Below, piece after piece: positions 43,645-54,200 of a DNA stretch of 64,000 nucleotides (the stretch's first letter is position 1; each line of letters starts with the position of its first letter). Source of the DNA: Methylobacter sp. (GTDB taxonomy: Bacteria; Pseudomonadota; Gammaproteobacteria; Methylococcales; Methylomonadaceae); contig NZ_JALOCF010000010.1 in NCBI RefSeq assembly GCF_023227905.1, positions 43,514-107,513 on the forward strand, written 5' to 3'. The notes under the pieces were generated by a model. It saw nothing but the letters and a program-made list of their open reading frames with translations. It searched no databases and was not told the origin of the DNA. Position numbers and translations under genes: made by a program.

Positions 43645-46560
43645 TTGAAAACAAAATCACCTAAATTAACCTACCGAGTAAGCTGGCTGGCTGCCTTGTT
43701 TGCGTCTGGGGCCGGTTATCGAACGCTTTCTTTGGCTAACGATGGCATTGTCCTGGCGGGACGGGAATCAGCCCCGGACAGGATTTCATATTTGGCGATC
43801 AATCCTGATGTGACGGTAGAGCAGGGCTATTTCTGGAATGTCCTGGTTATTCCTCTGGAAAACGGAGACATACTGCGATTCCGGGGCTTAAATAAGAAGA
43901 AATCGGGGCCATTGCAAAAGGCGCTTAACCACCAATGCCGCAGCAATATTAAAGTCTTCTTTCAACGCATAACGCCTGATTTACAGCAAGCCTGTCAACA
44001 GGCCCGCATATTGTTTTCGGGACAGCGTTACATTCGTCACGCAGCGGCGCAGCAATGGTTTGCAAATCACCAGCATCTGGCGAAAGGGATAGAGCGCCGG
44101 GATATCCATGATTTTTTACCTCCTGAAGCGCGGCAACATCTAAAAACCATCCAGCCGCTGTTAACGCAAGGTTACGGCTACATCGCCAAACGCAATAAAG
44201 CCTATGTACGGCAGCAATTGGCGGCTTTTCAGTCGTTTTTTGACCAAGTCGAAAGCAACCCGCTGACGGCCAACCAGCGTGCGGCATGCGTTATTGATGA
44301 GCAGTACAATTTAGTGCTGGCCGGTGCCGGTACCGGCAAGACCAGCACCATGATCGGCCGCGCCGGTTACTTGATAAAAGCGGGGATTGCCCAACCGGAA
44401 AACATCCTAATGCTGGCGTTTGCCCGCAAGGCGGCAGAGGAGATGGATCAGCGTATCCAGAGCCAATTGGGAATCACGAATCTGACCGCAAAAACCTTTC
44501 ACGGCCTTGGCAAACACATCATTACTCAGGTCGAAGGCGTGGTGCCGGCCATCAATAAAATGGCCGAAGACGAACGTCTTCGGATTCATTTTGTCGATGA
44601 ACAAATCCAGCGCCTATTGCAGGATGAGCAGTATAAATCGCGTTTGGTCACTTACTTCTTGCGCTTCAGCCAGCCCTATAAAAGCGCCTTCAACTTCAAA
44701 ACCCTGGGCGAATACAACAACTACATCCTGGAAAACGACATCCGCACGCTACAGGGCGAGTTGGTGAAAAGCTATGAAGAATGCGAGATTGCCAATTTCC
44801 TGTTCCGTCAGGGCATCAACTATGAATATGAAGCCAATTATCAGGTAAATACGGCGGGGCCTGATTATCGCGCTTATCAGCCGGACTTTTATTTGCCTGA
44901 ATATGGCATTTACATTGAACATTTTGCCGTCAATGAAAACAGCCAAACGCCTCCGTTTATCGATCAGCAAAGTTATCTGGACGGCATGGCCTGGAAGCGG
45001 GCGTTGCATCAAACCCATCGAACCCGCTTAATCGAGACCTATAGCTATTTGAAACACCAGGGTATTTTAACGAAGTCGCTGGAAGAGAAGCTGCTTCAGG
45101 CCGGCGTTAAGTTTAAGCCCTTGCCCAACAATGAACTGCTGGCAAAACTGAATCAATTTGGGCGGGTTTCGGAATTCAGCCAATTGTTGGCGCAAGTGCT
45201 GGCGTTGTTTAAAGCGGCCTGCCTGAATTTAAAAAGCCTGGTTTCGCTTGCCAGACAGCATGAAGATCATGAACGCATGCAGGCCGCCGCGTTTTTGTTC
45301 GAGCCGGTTTATGAGGTGTATCAACAGCACTTGCGCGATACCGCGACCATCGATTTTGAAGACATGATCGGCAGGGCGATTGGGTATGTCGAAGATGGGC
45401 GTTACCAATCGCCTTACCGCCATCTCTTGGTCGATGAATTCCAGGATATTTCCGCCAGCCGGGCCAGGCTGGTCAAAGCGCTATTAGCGCAACATCCGGA
45501 TAATAGCCTGTTTTGCGTGGGCGATGACTGGCAGTCGATCTATCGTTTTACCGGCAGCGATGTCAGCCTGACCAAAGAATTTGAGCAATATTTTGGCTAT
45601 ACGGCCACCAGCGTGTTGGATAAGACCTTTCGGTTTAATAACAAAATCGGCGCTGTCGCCTCGCGCTTTGTGATGCAGAATCCTACGCAAATCGCCAAAA
45701 AAATCCAAAGCCATCATATCGTCGAACAAGCGGCGGTCTCATTGATCAAGACTTCTCAGGATCAGGTCGGATTGAATGCCGCGTTATCGGCCATTAACCG
45801 CAAAACCGATGCGAGTGCCGGCGTGCTGATTTTGGCGCGGTTCAATTTCAAAAAACCGGAACTGTCCGCCTTGGCGCGGCAGTACCCGAAATTAAAACTG
45901 CAATTTATGAGCGTGCATGCGTCAAAAGGCAAAGAAGCCGATTACGTTATCGTGCTGGGCCTTGAAAAGGGCAAACAGGGTTTTCCGTCAGAAAAAGCGC
46001 TACATCCGTTACTGGAGTTGTTGTTGCCTAAAGCGGAAGACTTTGCGCATGCCGAAGAGCGGCGCTTGTTTTATGTCGCCTTGACCCGGGCCAGACGGCA
46101 TGTGTACTTGATCAGCGATGGCAATAAAGCCTCGGATTTTGTCAGGGAGCTGATCGATAGCCAGTATGAAATTCTCTGCGACGAAGTTAGTGGTGAAAAA
46201 TTCCAGGATAAGTTGGCCGACGTTGTTTGCAGCGAATGTCAAACCGGCTACCTGGTGCCTAGGGATAGCCAATTCGGCAGCTTTTTGGGATGCAGCCAAT
46301 ACCCGTTATGTAACCATACCCAGCCAGTCTGCCAATGGTGCGGCAGCGGCTTAAAAGAGAAGGGCCGGTTTCGGGTTTGCGAGAACAAACGCTGCGATTA
46401 TGTTGAGCCGATTTGTCCCCGGTGCAACGGCAAGATGAGTTTAAGAAACGGCCCTTCCGGACAGTTCTGGGGCTGTTCAAATTACCGAAAAGGCGCCGGG
46501 TTCTCGTGTTCCTATACCGAGAAATTTATAGACGTAAAAAGCCGTCTGAAAACCGTTTGA
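43645..46560 (+). CDS. helD: HelD-like DNA helicase IV with zinc-finger tail
   Basis: 971 residues from a TTG start (no in-frame ATG is nearby); E. coli HelD has 684. Residues 1-120 match the HelD N-terminal domain. Helicase motifs: LAGAGTGKTSTMIGRAGYLI, ILMLAFARKAAEEM, VDEFQDISASRARL, VGDDWQSIYRFTGSDVSL, MSVHASKGKEADYVIVLG. An insertion near residues 395-455 (YQPDFYLPEYGIYIEHFAV) has the look of a PD-(D/E)XK nuclease-like piece. The last 100 residues carry four CxxC-type zinc fingers of the topoisomerase C4 kind (CSECQTGYLVPRD, CQWCGSGL, CPRCNGKM, WGCSNYR). A DNA repair or replication-restart helicase is expected. Confidence 0.9.
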   Translation: MKTKSPKLTYRVSWLAALFASGAGYRTLSLANDGIVLAGRESAPDRISYLAINPDVTVEQGYFWNVLVIPLENGDILRFRGLNKKKSGPLQKALNHQCRSNIKVFFQRITPDLQQACQQARILFSGQRYIRHAAAQQWFANHQHLAKGIERRDIHDFLPPEARQHLKTIQPLLTQGYGYIAKRNKAYVRQQLAAFQSFFDQVESNPLTANQRAACVIDEQYNLVLAGAGTGKTSTMIGRAGYLIKAGIAQPENILMLAFARKAAEEMDQRIQSQLGITNLTAKTFHGLGKHIITQVEGVVPAINKMAEDERLRIHFVDEQIQRLLQDEQYKSRLVTYFLRFSQPYKSAFNFKTLGEYNNYILENDIRTLQGELVKSYEECEIANFLFRQGINYEYEANYQVNTAGPDYRAYQPDFYLPEYGIYIEHFAVNENSQTPPFIDQQSYLDGMAWKRALHQTHRTRLIETYSYLKHQGILTKSLEEKLLQAGVKFKPLPNNELLAKLNQFGRVSEFSQLLAQVLALFKAACLNLKSLVSLARQHEDHERMQAAAFLFEPVYEVYQQHLRDTATIDFEDMIGRAIGYVEDGRYQSPYRHLLVDEFQDISASRARLVKALLAQHPDNSLFCVGDDWQSIYRFTGSDVSLTKEFEQYFGYTATSVLDKTFRFNNKIGAVASRFVMQNPTQIAKKIQSHHIVEQAAVSLIKTSQDQVGLNAALSAINRKTDASAGVLILARFNFKKPELSALARQYPKLKLQFMSVHASKGKEADYVIVLGLEKGKQGFPSEKALHPLLELLLPKAEDFAHAEERRLFYVALTRARRHVYLISDGNKASDFVRELIDSQYEILCDEVSGEKFQDKLADVVCSECQTGYLVPRDSQFGSFLGCSQYPLCNHTQPVCQWCGSGLKEKGRFRVCENKRCDYVEPICPRCNGKMSLRNGPSGQFWGCSNYRKGAGFSCSYTEKFIDVKSRLKTV

Positions 46561-46635
46561 TTTGGACCGCGCTTAATGCGCCTGTTTAGAAGCTATGATT
46601 TTTGTTAAGAAATCCAGTAAATCACTGGAGGTTGT

Positions 46636-48018
46636 ATGTTGAATTCTACATTGCCGCGCTTGGCGTTTGTTGACCTGGAAACCACAGGGACTAAAGCCAC
46701 GGTGGACCGCATCACCGAGATCGGCGTCGTGCTGGTCGATGAGAACGGCGTGCGCGAGTGGAGCCAATTGGTTCATCCGCAAACCCGTATCCCCGCATTT
46801 ATCGAACAATTAACCGGCATCACCAACGACATGGTAACCGATGCCCCGCGTTTTGAAACTGTTGCCAAAGAACTGGCAGAGCTGTTACACGGCTACCTGT
46901 TTATTGCCCACAATGCCCGTTTCGATTACAGCTTTCTGAAGAACGAATTCAAGCGCTCAGGGCTGGCGTTTCAGCCCGACGTATTGTGCACTGTCAAATT
47001 GTCCAGAGCGCTGTTTCCTGCTTACTCGCATCATAATCTTGATAGCCTGATTGAACGCCATGGCTTGATTGCTAATGGCCGACACAGGGCTTTGGCCGAT
47101 GCTCAGTTGATTCATCAGTTTTGGCAAAAAATCCATGCGATGCATGATGCCGAGGCCATTGCCGCTACCGTGAAAAAGCTGGTCGGACGCTCCAGCCTGC
47201 CGTCGAATATCGACCGCAGCCTGATCGATGATTTGCCCGATGCGCCCGGCGTGTACCTGTTCTACGGCGAAAATGACTTGCCGCTGTATATCGGCAAAAG
47301 CATCAATATCCGGCAGCGGGTTTTATCACATTTTTCGGCCGATCATGGTCATGGCAAGGAATTGAGCCTGTCGCAGCAGCTGCGCCGCATCGACTGGATA
47401 GAAACGGCGGGTGAATTGGGCGCGCTGCTGACGGAAGCCAAACTGATCAAGACCCTGCAACCGATACACAACCGGCGTCTGCGGCGGCACAATGCGTTGT
47501 GCACATGGCAGTTGCAACAACAGGGCGAGCATCTGCGACCGGTACTGATATGGGCGGACGACCTTGATTTTGGCGCGCAGGATAACCTGCACGGTCTTTA
47601 CCACAGCCAGCGCGACGCCCAAAAAGCGTTGCGCAGTATCGCCGATCAAAACCAGTTGTGTTTAAGCGTGCTCGGCATTGAAAAGACAGCAAAAGGGCGG
47701 CCTTGTTTTGCCCAGCAGTTAAAAAAATGCAAAGGCGTCTGCATCGGTCAGGAAAAGCCGCTCGAACATGCCGCGCGGCTGATGATGGCGATGCACAAGC
47801 TTAAACTGGCGACTTGGCGCTATCCCGGCGCAGTGGGGCTTCAGGAAGGCGAGGAGATCCATGTGATCGATCACTGGTGTTATCTGGGTACTGCGAAAAA
47901 CGAAGCGGAAATACACGACTTGTTAAGTTCAAGCCGTCCGGCATTTGATCGCGACACTTACCTGATTCTCAGCAAAGCCCTGAAGAAACCTGTGCGCTTG
48001 ATACCTGTTGCAAGGTGA
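46636..48018 (+). CDS. DnaQ-like 3'-5' exonuclease fused to GIY-YIG (Cho-like) nuclease
   Basis: 460 residues, GGAGG 7 bases before the ATG. Residues 1-170: DEDDh exonuclease (FVDLETTGTKATVDRITEIG, HNARFDYSFLKNEF, HRALADAQLIHQFW). Residues about 195-280: UvrC-type GIY-YIG (DAPGVYLFYGENDLPLYIGK, SINIRQRVLSHF, AELGALLTEAKLIKTLQP-like). The tail resembles the Cho C-terminal half. Architectures of this kind are annotated as pol III epsilon/excinuclease Cho. It should incise and trim damaged DNA, complementing UvrC. It follows HelD by 75 bases, so the two repair genes may be co-expressed. Confidence 0.92.
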   Translation: MLNSTLPRLAFVDLETTGTKATVDRITEIGVVLVDENGVREWSQLVHPQTRIPAFIEQLTGITNDMVTDAPRFETVAKELAELLHGYLFIAHNARFDYSFLKNEFKRSGLAFQPDVLCTVKLSRALFPAYSHHNLDSLIERHGLIANGRHRALADAQLIHQFWQKIHAMHDAEAIAATVKKLVGRSSLPSNIDRSLIDDLPDAPGVYLFYGENDLPLYIGKSINIRQRVLSHFSADHGHGKELSLSQQLRRIDWIETAGELGALLTEAKLIKTLQPIHNRRLRRHNALCTWQLQQQGEHLRPVLIWADDLDFGAQDNLHGLYHSQRDAQKALRSIADQNQLCLSVLGIEKTAKGRPCFAQQLKKCKGVCIGQEKPLEHAARLMMAMHKLKLATWRYPGAVGLQEGEEIHVIDHWCYLGTAKNEAEIHDLLSSSRPAFDRDTYLILSKALKKPVRLIPVAR

Positions 48019-48216
48019 TATTCAGCATGGCAGGGCGGCGCGTACTGTGAAATGGTGTGAAAGATTGACGGGGTTGGAATGGGTTAGCATCTGCCGAATG
48101 GTCCTAAGATTTGCATGTCATCGCCAGCAAGATAGCTTTGTTTACAGGGCTTAAACCAAGCAAGCTTCAACTCAATAACCTGCTAAAATAATCCCCTTTT
48201 TCAAGGGCGGTGAATA

Positions 48217-48357
48217 GTGGTCAAACCGGAACTGATGCGAGCGCTGGATAACAAACAGCCGGAATTTAAGGCAAAGAATGCAGCTTTGGCGCTGAATGGC
48301 GCTCTTTGGCAAATGCCTCAATGCAGAATATGGGCTTGCCATAAGAGAACGGATTAA
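48217..48357 (+). pseudogene. ihfB: ihfB (IHF beta subunit) 5' remnant
   Basis: From GTG 48217 the frame reads VVKPELMRALDNKQPEFKAK, then AALALNGALWQM, matching the N-terminal helices of IHF-beta (MTKSELIERLATQQ...). After about 33 residues the similarity moves to another frame (GLAIRERI resembling LAQGERIEI) and ends; the original frame stops at 48357. The DNA-binding arm is missing. A frame-shifted, truncated duplicate. The rest of 48019-48448 has no gene. Confidence 0.65.
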
Positions 48358-48448
48358 CTCGAACCCCTGTCAATCCAAATTTTTATAACACGAGCGACGA
48401 TGTGTCGTTAACAAAACGTCCAGACCGCCGCTCGATCTAACAACACTA

Positions 48449-49192
48449 ATGGAACCTAGTAATAATATGTTTTTAAAAGAATTCTATGAAATTCATGACG
48501 GCAATATCAGGATTACCGCCGAGCACGCCAGCATGTTCGCCAAGGAAGTGGCGCATGATTTCAACCCGCTGCACGATGTCGATGCCAAACGTTTTTGCGT
48601 ACCGGGCGATTTACTGTTTTCCCTGATATTGGAAAAATACGGCCTTAGCCAGAATATGCACTTTATTTTTTCCGGCATGGTCGGGGATGGCGTCCTGTTG
48701 AGTTTTCCCGACACCGATTCCGAGCGCGTAGAGGTCACTGACAATCAGGGTAAAACCTATTTGCAGGTCGAGCGCTCCGGCGGCCTTAGCCGGGATTCAG
48801 CGTTGATCGAAAGCTTTGCTCGCGACTATGTCGCTTTCTCCGGGCAAAATTTTCCCTATGTGCTGGTACCGTTATTAGCCAAGGAAAATGTTATGTTCAA
48901 TCTCAACAGGCCGCTGGTGATTTACGAAAGCATGACCCTGTCATTTGATCATCTTGATTTTAAGCAAGCGTCCGTGCAAATGCTGGAGCCGGAGATGAAA
49001 GTCGATGGCAAGCGCGCTTCGGCTTTTTTGCATTTCCAGGTCAAGTCTGGCGAAGAGGTGGTTGGTAAAGGTTTTAAAAAACTGGCGATCAGTGTAATGA
49101 GTGGTTATGAAGCTGAGCCGATGCAGGCCTTTGTCGATGACTATCTGGCCAGGAAAAACGGCTATCTGGATAATTTGGCGGTGGCAAATTGA
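48449..49192 (+). CDS. DUF3581 family protein
   Basis: 247 residues; a start at 48467 (MFLKEFYEI) is the alternative. The opening region (ITAEHASMFAKEVAHDFNPLHDVDAKRFCVPGD) contains the DFNPLH pattern reminiscent of hotdog-fold dehydratases, and the second half (YESMTLSFDHLDFKQASVQM) repeats a similar fold. DUF3581 is uncharacterised and known from gammaproteobacteria. Monocistronic. Confidence 0.82.
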   Translation: MEPSNNMFLKEFYEIHDGNIRITAEHASMFAKEVAHDFNPLHDVDAKRFCVPGDLLFSLILEKYGLSQNMHFIFSGMVGDGVLLSFPDTDSERVEVTDNQGKTYLQVERSGGLSRDSALIESFARDYVAFSGQNFPYVLVPLLAKENVMFNLNRPLVIYESMTLSFDHLDFKQASVQMLEPEMKVDGKRASAFLHFQVKSGEEVVGKGFKKLAISVMSGYEAEPMQAFVDDYLARKNGYLDNLAVAN

Positions 49193-49646
49193 TTTTCATG
49201 CATGATTCCAAGTAATAGGGTGGGGCTGGCGGACTGTTTTTGAGGCAATAGGGACTATTGCTTTTTGTTACGAAGAGTTAATAAAAGAAATGGTTATCGT
49301 CTGAGGTAAACTGAAGTGATTCAATTCTGGATGTTAGCAATCCGCCCAAAGCGGTCATTAGCCATAGATACAGATTTTACCTGCCAAGACAGCGCTCCAA
49401 TCTCATGTTTTTCATTAAGACTAGATTAAAACTCAAAAAATAATCAATATTATTCAGTTGCTTGTGAAAAGATAGGGGTAAATACTTATTAACATATACC
49501 TAATTACGTAATAATCTCTGGCTCAGGCATGATAAAGCTAACCCTAGGATAAGCTAGATAAGAAGGATGCGAATTATGACTCAGGAAAGTCGAACTGAAT
49601 AGCTCGGCTATTTGATTAAAATCCAGGAAAAAATGAGGTGGTTTAT
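49193..49646. other. Intergenic region
   Basis: 454 bases before the VPEID-CTERM gene, AT-rich around 49420-49520. Likely promoter region. No gene, RNA or repeat recognised. Confidence 0.3.
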
Positions 49647-49886
49647 ATGAATATGCGACAAAGATTATTAGCTGGCGCAACGGTTATGTTACTAACGACG
49701 AGCCCTGTTTGGGCTGGTGGAGGAAACGGTAACCAAGGCAAGGGAAATGATTGCCAAGGAAATAGTTGTGGCGGAAACTTTAAAGCCCCTGAAATTGATG
49801 CAGCGTCAGGAACGAGCGCGATAGCCCTGTTAACAGGCGTTTTATTGCTAGTGGGTGAAAGATCTCGGTCTAGACGTTCTTCTTAA
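49647..49886 (+). CDS. Short exported protein with VPEID/PEP-CTERM-like sorting tail
   Basis: 79 residues from the ATG at 49647 (GAGG 9 bases upstream). A signal peptide ends near SPVWA-GGG; the mature part is a Gly/Asn-rich stretch with two Cys (NDCQGNSCGGN), then APEIDAASGTSAIALLTGVL, a hydrophobic segment and the basic end RSRSRR. This is the tripartite layout of exosortase targets, nearest to the VPEID-CTERM variant. It is probably processed by an exosortase-like enzyme, none of which is encoded in the window. Confidence 0.8.
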   Translation: MNMRQRLLAGATVMLLTTSPVWAGGGNGNQGKGNDCQGNSCGGNFKAPEIDAASGTSAIALLTGVLLLVGERSRSRRSS

Positions 49887-49972
49887 ATCGGACAAATAGG
49901 CTAGCTTGGGCGTTGAAGGCTATTTTTTACATCAGCCAAAACAGCAACCTGAATCCACGCCAGAGACAAATC

Positions 49973-49998
49973 AAACCGCCCTTTCGGGCGGTTTTTTT
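49973..49998 (+). terminator. Rho-independent terminator
   Basis: AAACCGCCC, loop TTTC, GGGCGGTTT and a run of seven T. The best terminator in the window, 87 bases after the VPEID-CTERM gene. Confidence 0.92.
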
Positions 49999-50378
49999 AT
50001 GGTTTTTGAACACTAGACATACGAACTGCCTAATGTTTTGCTCGACTGTTCATTTAAAAATTATCTTGTTTTAAAACAATTTTGACTGCCTGCAATGGGT
50101 CGCGAAAGCCTGTGTTCGGTCAAAAGCCAACTGCCGTTGTTGTAAATTGGTGACCTGTCTACTATGTAAAGCTGCCATTATTTATGGCGCTGAAGAAGAT
50201 GGCCTTATGGCTTGTCATTTTTAGCAGCCAAATAAGCAAAGTGCAAAGACACTTGCTCTCCTGAATCGCTTTAGTCGTTAAATTGCGGAACTACGGGTAA
50301 TTTAATCTATTTTTAATGTGCTTTTCATGTTGAATTAATCTGTGCCCGGTAGGATTGAGGCAACAAAAGGAGCTAACT
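49999..50378. other. Intergenic region
   Basis: 380 bases between the terminator and the glycine-zipper lipoprotein gene; AT-rich near 50290-50340, where a promoter is likely. A 61-codon minus-strand frame here has no support. Confidence 0.3.
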
Positions 50379-50768
50379 ATGAAAAGAAGTAATTTATCAA
50401 CAATATTGGTGCTTTCTGCATTAACCACCGGATGCGCATCGATGAGTGGCTGGCGTCCGATTGTCGATCCCCGCATGGACCAACATCCGGAATCCGTTCA
50501 GCGCGACATGGTCGAGTGTAAGGCACTGGCGGATCAAGCATCGGATATCACCAAAGAAGTCGGTATGGGCGCAGGCGTGGGTGCCATTACCGGTGCAGCT
50601 GGCGGCGCTGCTGTTGGCGCTATAGCGGGTAGTGCTGCAACAGGTGCCGCGGGCGGTGCTATTTTGGCTATCCCCGCTGGATTGTGGAAAGGCTATGAAG
50701 CCAACGAAGACTTTAAACGGTCATTCAAAACCTGTATGCGCCAGCGCGGCCATACACTGGTCAACTAA
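50379..50768 (+). CDS. Glycine-zipper lipoprotein
   Basis: 129 residues from the ATG at 50379, with AAAGGAG (50366-50372) 6 bases upstream. Lipobox LTTGC gives a lipidated Cys near residue 18. A conserved-looking DMVECKALADQASD segment precedes a glycine zipper (GAGVGAITGAAGGAAVGAIA, about 65-100), and the end is FKTCMRQRGH. Such proteins insert in or span the outer membrane; the SlyB/YmgG/Rcc01693-type families are comparable. Function unknown. Confidence 0.85.
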   Translation: MKRSNLSTILVLSALTTGCASMSGWRPIVDPRMDQHPESVQRDMVECKALADQASDITKEVGMGAGVGAITGAAGGAAVGAIAGSAATGAAGGAILAIPAGLWKGYEANEDFKRSFKTCMRQRGHTLVN

Positions 50769-50910
50769 AGGCAACCTTGAAAATCGCATGTTGGGCGGAG
50801 TAGACGTTTCTGAAAAAAACCGAAATTTCTGTGAATCCGGCGCTGATAGTTAAAGCTGCGCAGAAGTAGGCCGGAATAAGCCTGTCCGCGCATTAAGCGC
50901 AGGATAGGTG

Positions 50911-51148
50911 TTTCCGGCATTCCGATTGCCGGAAAAGCTTCCGCTCCTGCTCACGCCCCTTGCCCACATCCCTATGGGCAACGACCACCCTGGCTGACGC
51001 CGGGTGGCCTTACTTGTGCCCTGTGGGTATTCCGTCCTACGAGTTTTATATTGAATTAACGGGATTAAGTACTGGGATATAAATTTTCAGCTAAGGTTCA
51101 AAGCCGGAGTGCAGGCTTCGCCTGCTTTGCAAGCGAAGCTTGCACTCC
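50911..51148. repeat. Hairpin and dispersed palindrome (copy 2) in intergenic DNA
   Basis: TTTCCGGCA (50911-50919) pairs with TGCCGGAAA (50927-50935), a 9-bp stem. At 51107-51148 the GGAGTGCAGGCTTCGCCTGC arm is followed by GCAAGCGAAGCTTGCACTCC, a near-perfect palindrome. The whole gap 50769-51241 has no gene. The phrase CTCCGTGTCCTCCGTGG at 51189-51205 is the kind of short intergenic sequence seen in many bacterial genomes. Confidence 0.7.
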
Positions 51149-51241
51149 AAAATACCGAAGAACTTTTGCTCGGTTACTTACGTTCTCTATGGCCTCCGTG
51201 TCCTCCGTGGTAAATAATACTTTCACAATCTCAAGCGCGTC

Positions 51242-54200
51242 TTACAACAAGACCCGCTCAACACCGCCGTTTGACGCCTGTTTGATATAGGTTTTCATCC
51301 AGTCTTTGCCTAACACATGCCGGGCAATTTCCACAACGATGTAATCCACTTCCAGCTGGTCAACATCACCCTTGTAGCGTTGCAGGCCCTGTACGCAAGA
51401 TGGGCAGGACGTCAGCATTTTAATCGGTCCGTCGAAGCCGTCAGCGCGAAGCTTGGCTTCGTCATCCTGCAACTCGGCCGCTTTACGGAAGCGAACCTGC
51501 GTTGAAATATCCGGACGCGCAACCGCTAAAGTCCCCGATTCGCCGCAGCAACGCTCCGACTTGTTCACCGCCGTACCGATCAGACCGTTGACGGTCTTCA
51601 TCGCGTCCTGTTGTTTCATTGGGCTGTGACAAGGGTCGTGATACAGATAACGGCTGCCGTTAACACCATCGAGTTTTACGCCTTTCTCAAGCAGATATTC
51701 GTGAATATCGATGATGCGGCAACCGGGGAAAATCTTTTCGAACTCGTAATCCAGCAATTGATCCAGACAGGTGCCGCAGCTAACCACGACGGTTTTGATG
51801 TCCAGATAATTCAAGGTATTGGCGACCCGGTGAAACAGCACACGATTATCGGTGGTGATTTTTTGCGCCTTATCGTATTGGCCGGCTGCGCGTTGCGGGT
51901 AGCCGCAGCACAAATAGCCCGGCGGCAATACCGTCTGCACGCCGATTTCGTATAGCATGGCCTGTGTCGCAAGTCCTACCTGCGAAAATAAACGTTCGGA
52001 ACCGCAACCCGGAAAATAAAATACCGCTTCGGAATCGGCGCGGGTTTTGTTTTGATCGCGAATAATGGGCACGATCTGGTCACTCTCGATACCCAGCAGC
52101 GCTCTCGCCGTTTTGGCGGGCACGTCCTTAGGCATTTTCCGGTTCGTGAAATGAATAACATATTCACGTACCGCCGGTTGGCCTGTCGATGACGGCGGAT
52201 GCGCAAGCTGCTGTTTACCCCAAGGCTTAAGCAAATAGTAACCTAGCCGTTGCGCTTTATAAGACCACTCGATCAGCAACTTGCGCATGACTTTAATGCT
52301 GCCGGGGCGACTGGTGGATAGAAACGCGATCGCAGCTGTTTTCACCGGGTTAAAGCTTTGCTTGCCCATCTTGCGTAGCAGATTGCGCATGTGCATCGAT
52401 ACGTCGCCAAAATCAATATCGACCGGACACGGGTTGTAGCACTTGTGACACACGGTGCAATGGTCGGCTACATCCTCAAATTCTTTCCAATGGGTGATGG
52501 AAATGCCGCGCCGGGTTTGCTCTTCGTAAAGAAACGCTTCAATCAGCAATGAGGTCGCCAGGATTTTATTGCGCGGCGAGTACAACAGGTTGGCTCGCGG
52601 CACATGCGTAGAACATACGGGCTTGCATTTGCCGCAACGCAGGCAATCTTTGACGGAATCCGAGATTGCGCCGATATCGCTTTGTTGCATAATCAGCGAT
52701 TCAAAGCCCATCAGGCTGAACGAGGTGGTGTAAGCCGCGCTAAGGTCAGCGCCCGGCATCAATTTGCCCCGGTTGAAATGGCCTTCCGGGTCGATACGCT
52801 GTTTGTAGGCATGAAAATCTGCGAGTTCTTCCTCGCTTAGAAACTCGTATTTGGTAATGCCGATGCCATGTTCGCCGGAGATTACCCCGCCCAAAGCGCG
52901 GGCCAGCACCATGATCCGCGCCACGGCCTCATTAGCTTCCTGTAGCATTTCGTAATTGTCGGAGTTGACCGGCAAATTGGTATGCACATTGCCGTCTCCG
53001 GCGTGCATATGCAAGGCGACAAACACACGGCCGCGCAAGACTTCCTTGTGCACAGCCTCGATCCTTTCGATGACCGGGCGGAAATTGTCGCCTTCAAAAA
53101 TCTCTTTTAGCCCCGGCAGCAATTCCTGCTTCCAGGACACGCGTAGCGAGCGGTCTTGTAAACGGTGGAACAAAGTGGGGTGCTCCGCTCGATTAGTTAG
53201 CTCGCCGACACTAATGCCGCGTCCGGAGAACGCGGCTTCCGCCTGTTGCAACGGTAAATCCAGGTTGTCATAAAGCCACTGCCAGCGTTCACGCACAGAG
53301 GTAACGGCTGCTAATGCCAAGTTACGACGGTCGCCAAACAGTTCGGTTTTGTCAACGCCGTCCTCATAAGTCCTGAGCGGCAAGCCGCCTTCCAGAACAC
53401 GAGTCAAGGCATCGCAAAGCCTCAGTTTGTTGCGCAGCGATAATTGAATATTGATGCGCTCGATACCGTCGCAATAATCGCCCATGCGCGGCAGCGGAAT
53501 CACGACGTCTTCATTGATTTTGAAAGCATTGGTATGCTTGGCGATAGCGGCAGTACGCGCACGATCCAGCCAGAAAGTCTTGCGGGTTTCCGGGCTGACG
53601 GCGATAAAACCTTCGGCATCGCGCGCATTGCACAAACGCACCACTTCCGAGGCGGCCAGCGCGACTTGTTTTTCATCATCACCGACAATATCGCCAATCA
53701 GCACCATTTTTGGCCGGCCTCGGTGCTTGGCTTTGCTCGCATAGCCCACCGCTTTGACATAACGCTCGTCCAGATGCTCAAGACCTGCCAGCATCACCCG
53801 CGCCTCGCCGTTTTTAGGCAAAGCGGCCAGATAATCGCGGATTTCAAGAATGGCCGGAACCGCTTCACGGACCTGACCGTAAAATTCAAGGCAGAAAGTG
53901 CGCGTATGCGGCGGCATTTTGTGCAAAATCCAGCGTGCCGAGGTGATAATGCCGTCACAGCCTTCTTTTTGTATGCCCGGCAAACCGCCGAGAAACTTGT
54001 CGGTTACATCCTTGCCCAGTTCGCCTTTACGAAAATGCGAGCCCGGAATGACCAGTTGCTCTTCCGAAAGCAGCTGCTTTTTAGTGGCGTCGAAACGCTT
54101 CAGTATAAAAGTGACCTGTTCCTGGTCATGAATTTTGCCCAGGTTGTGATTGAAGCGTTCAACTTCCAGCCAGTTGCCGTCGGGAGTCACCATCGTCCAG

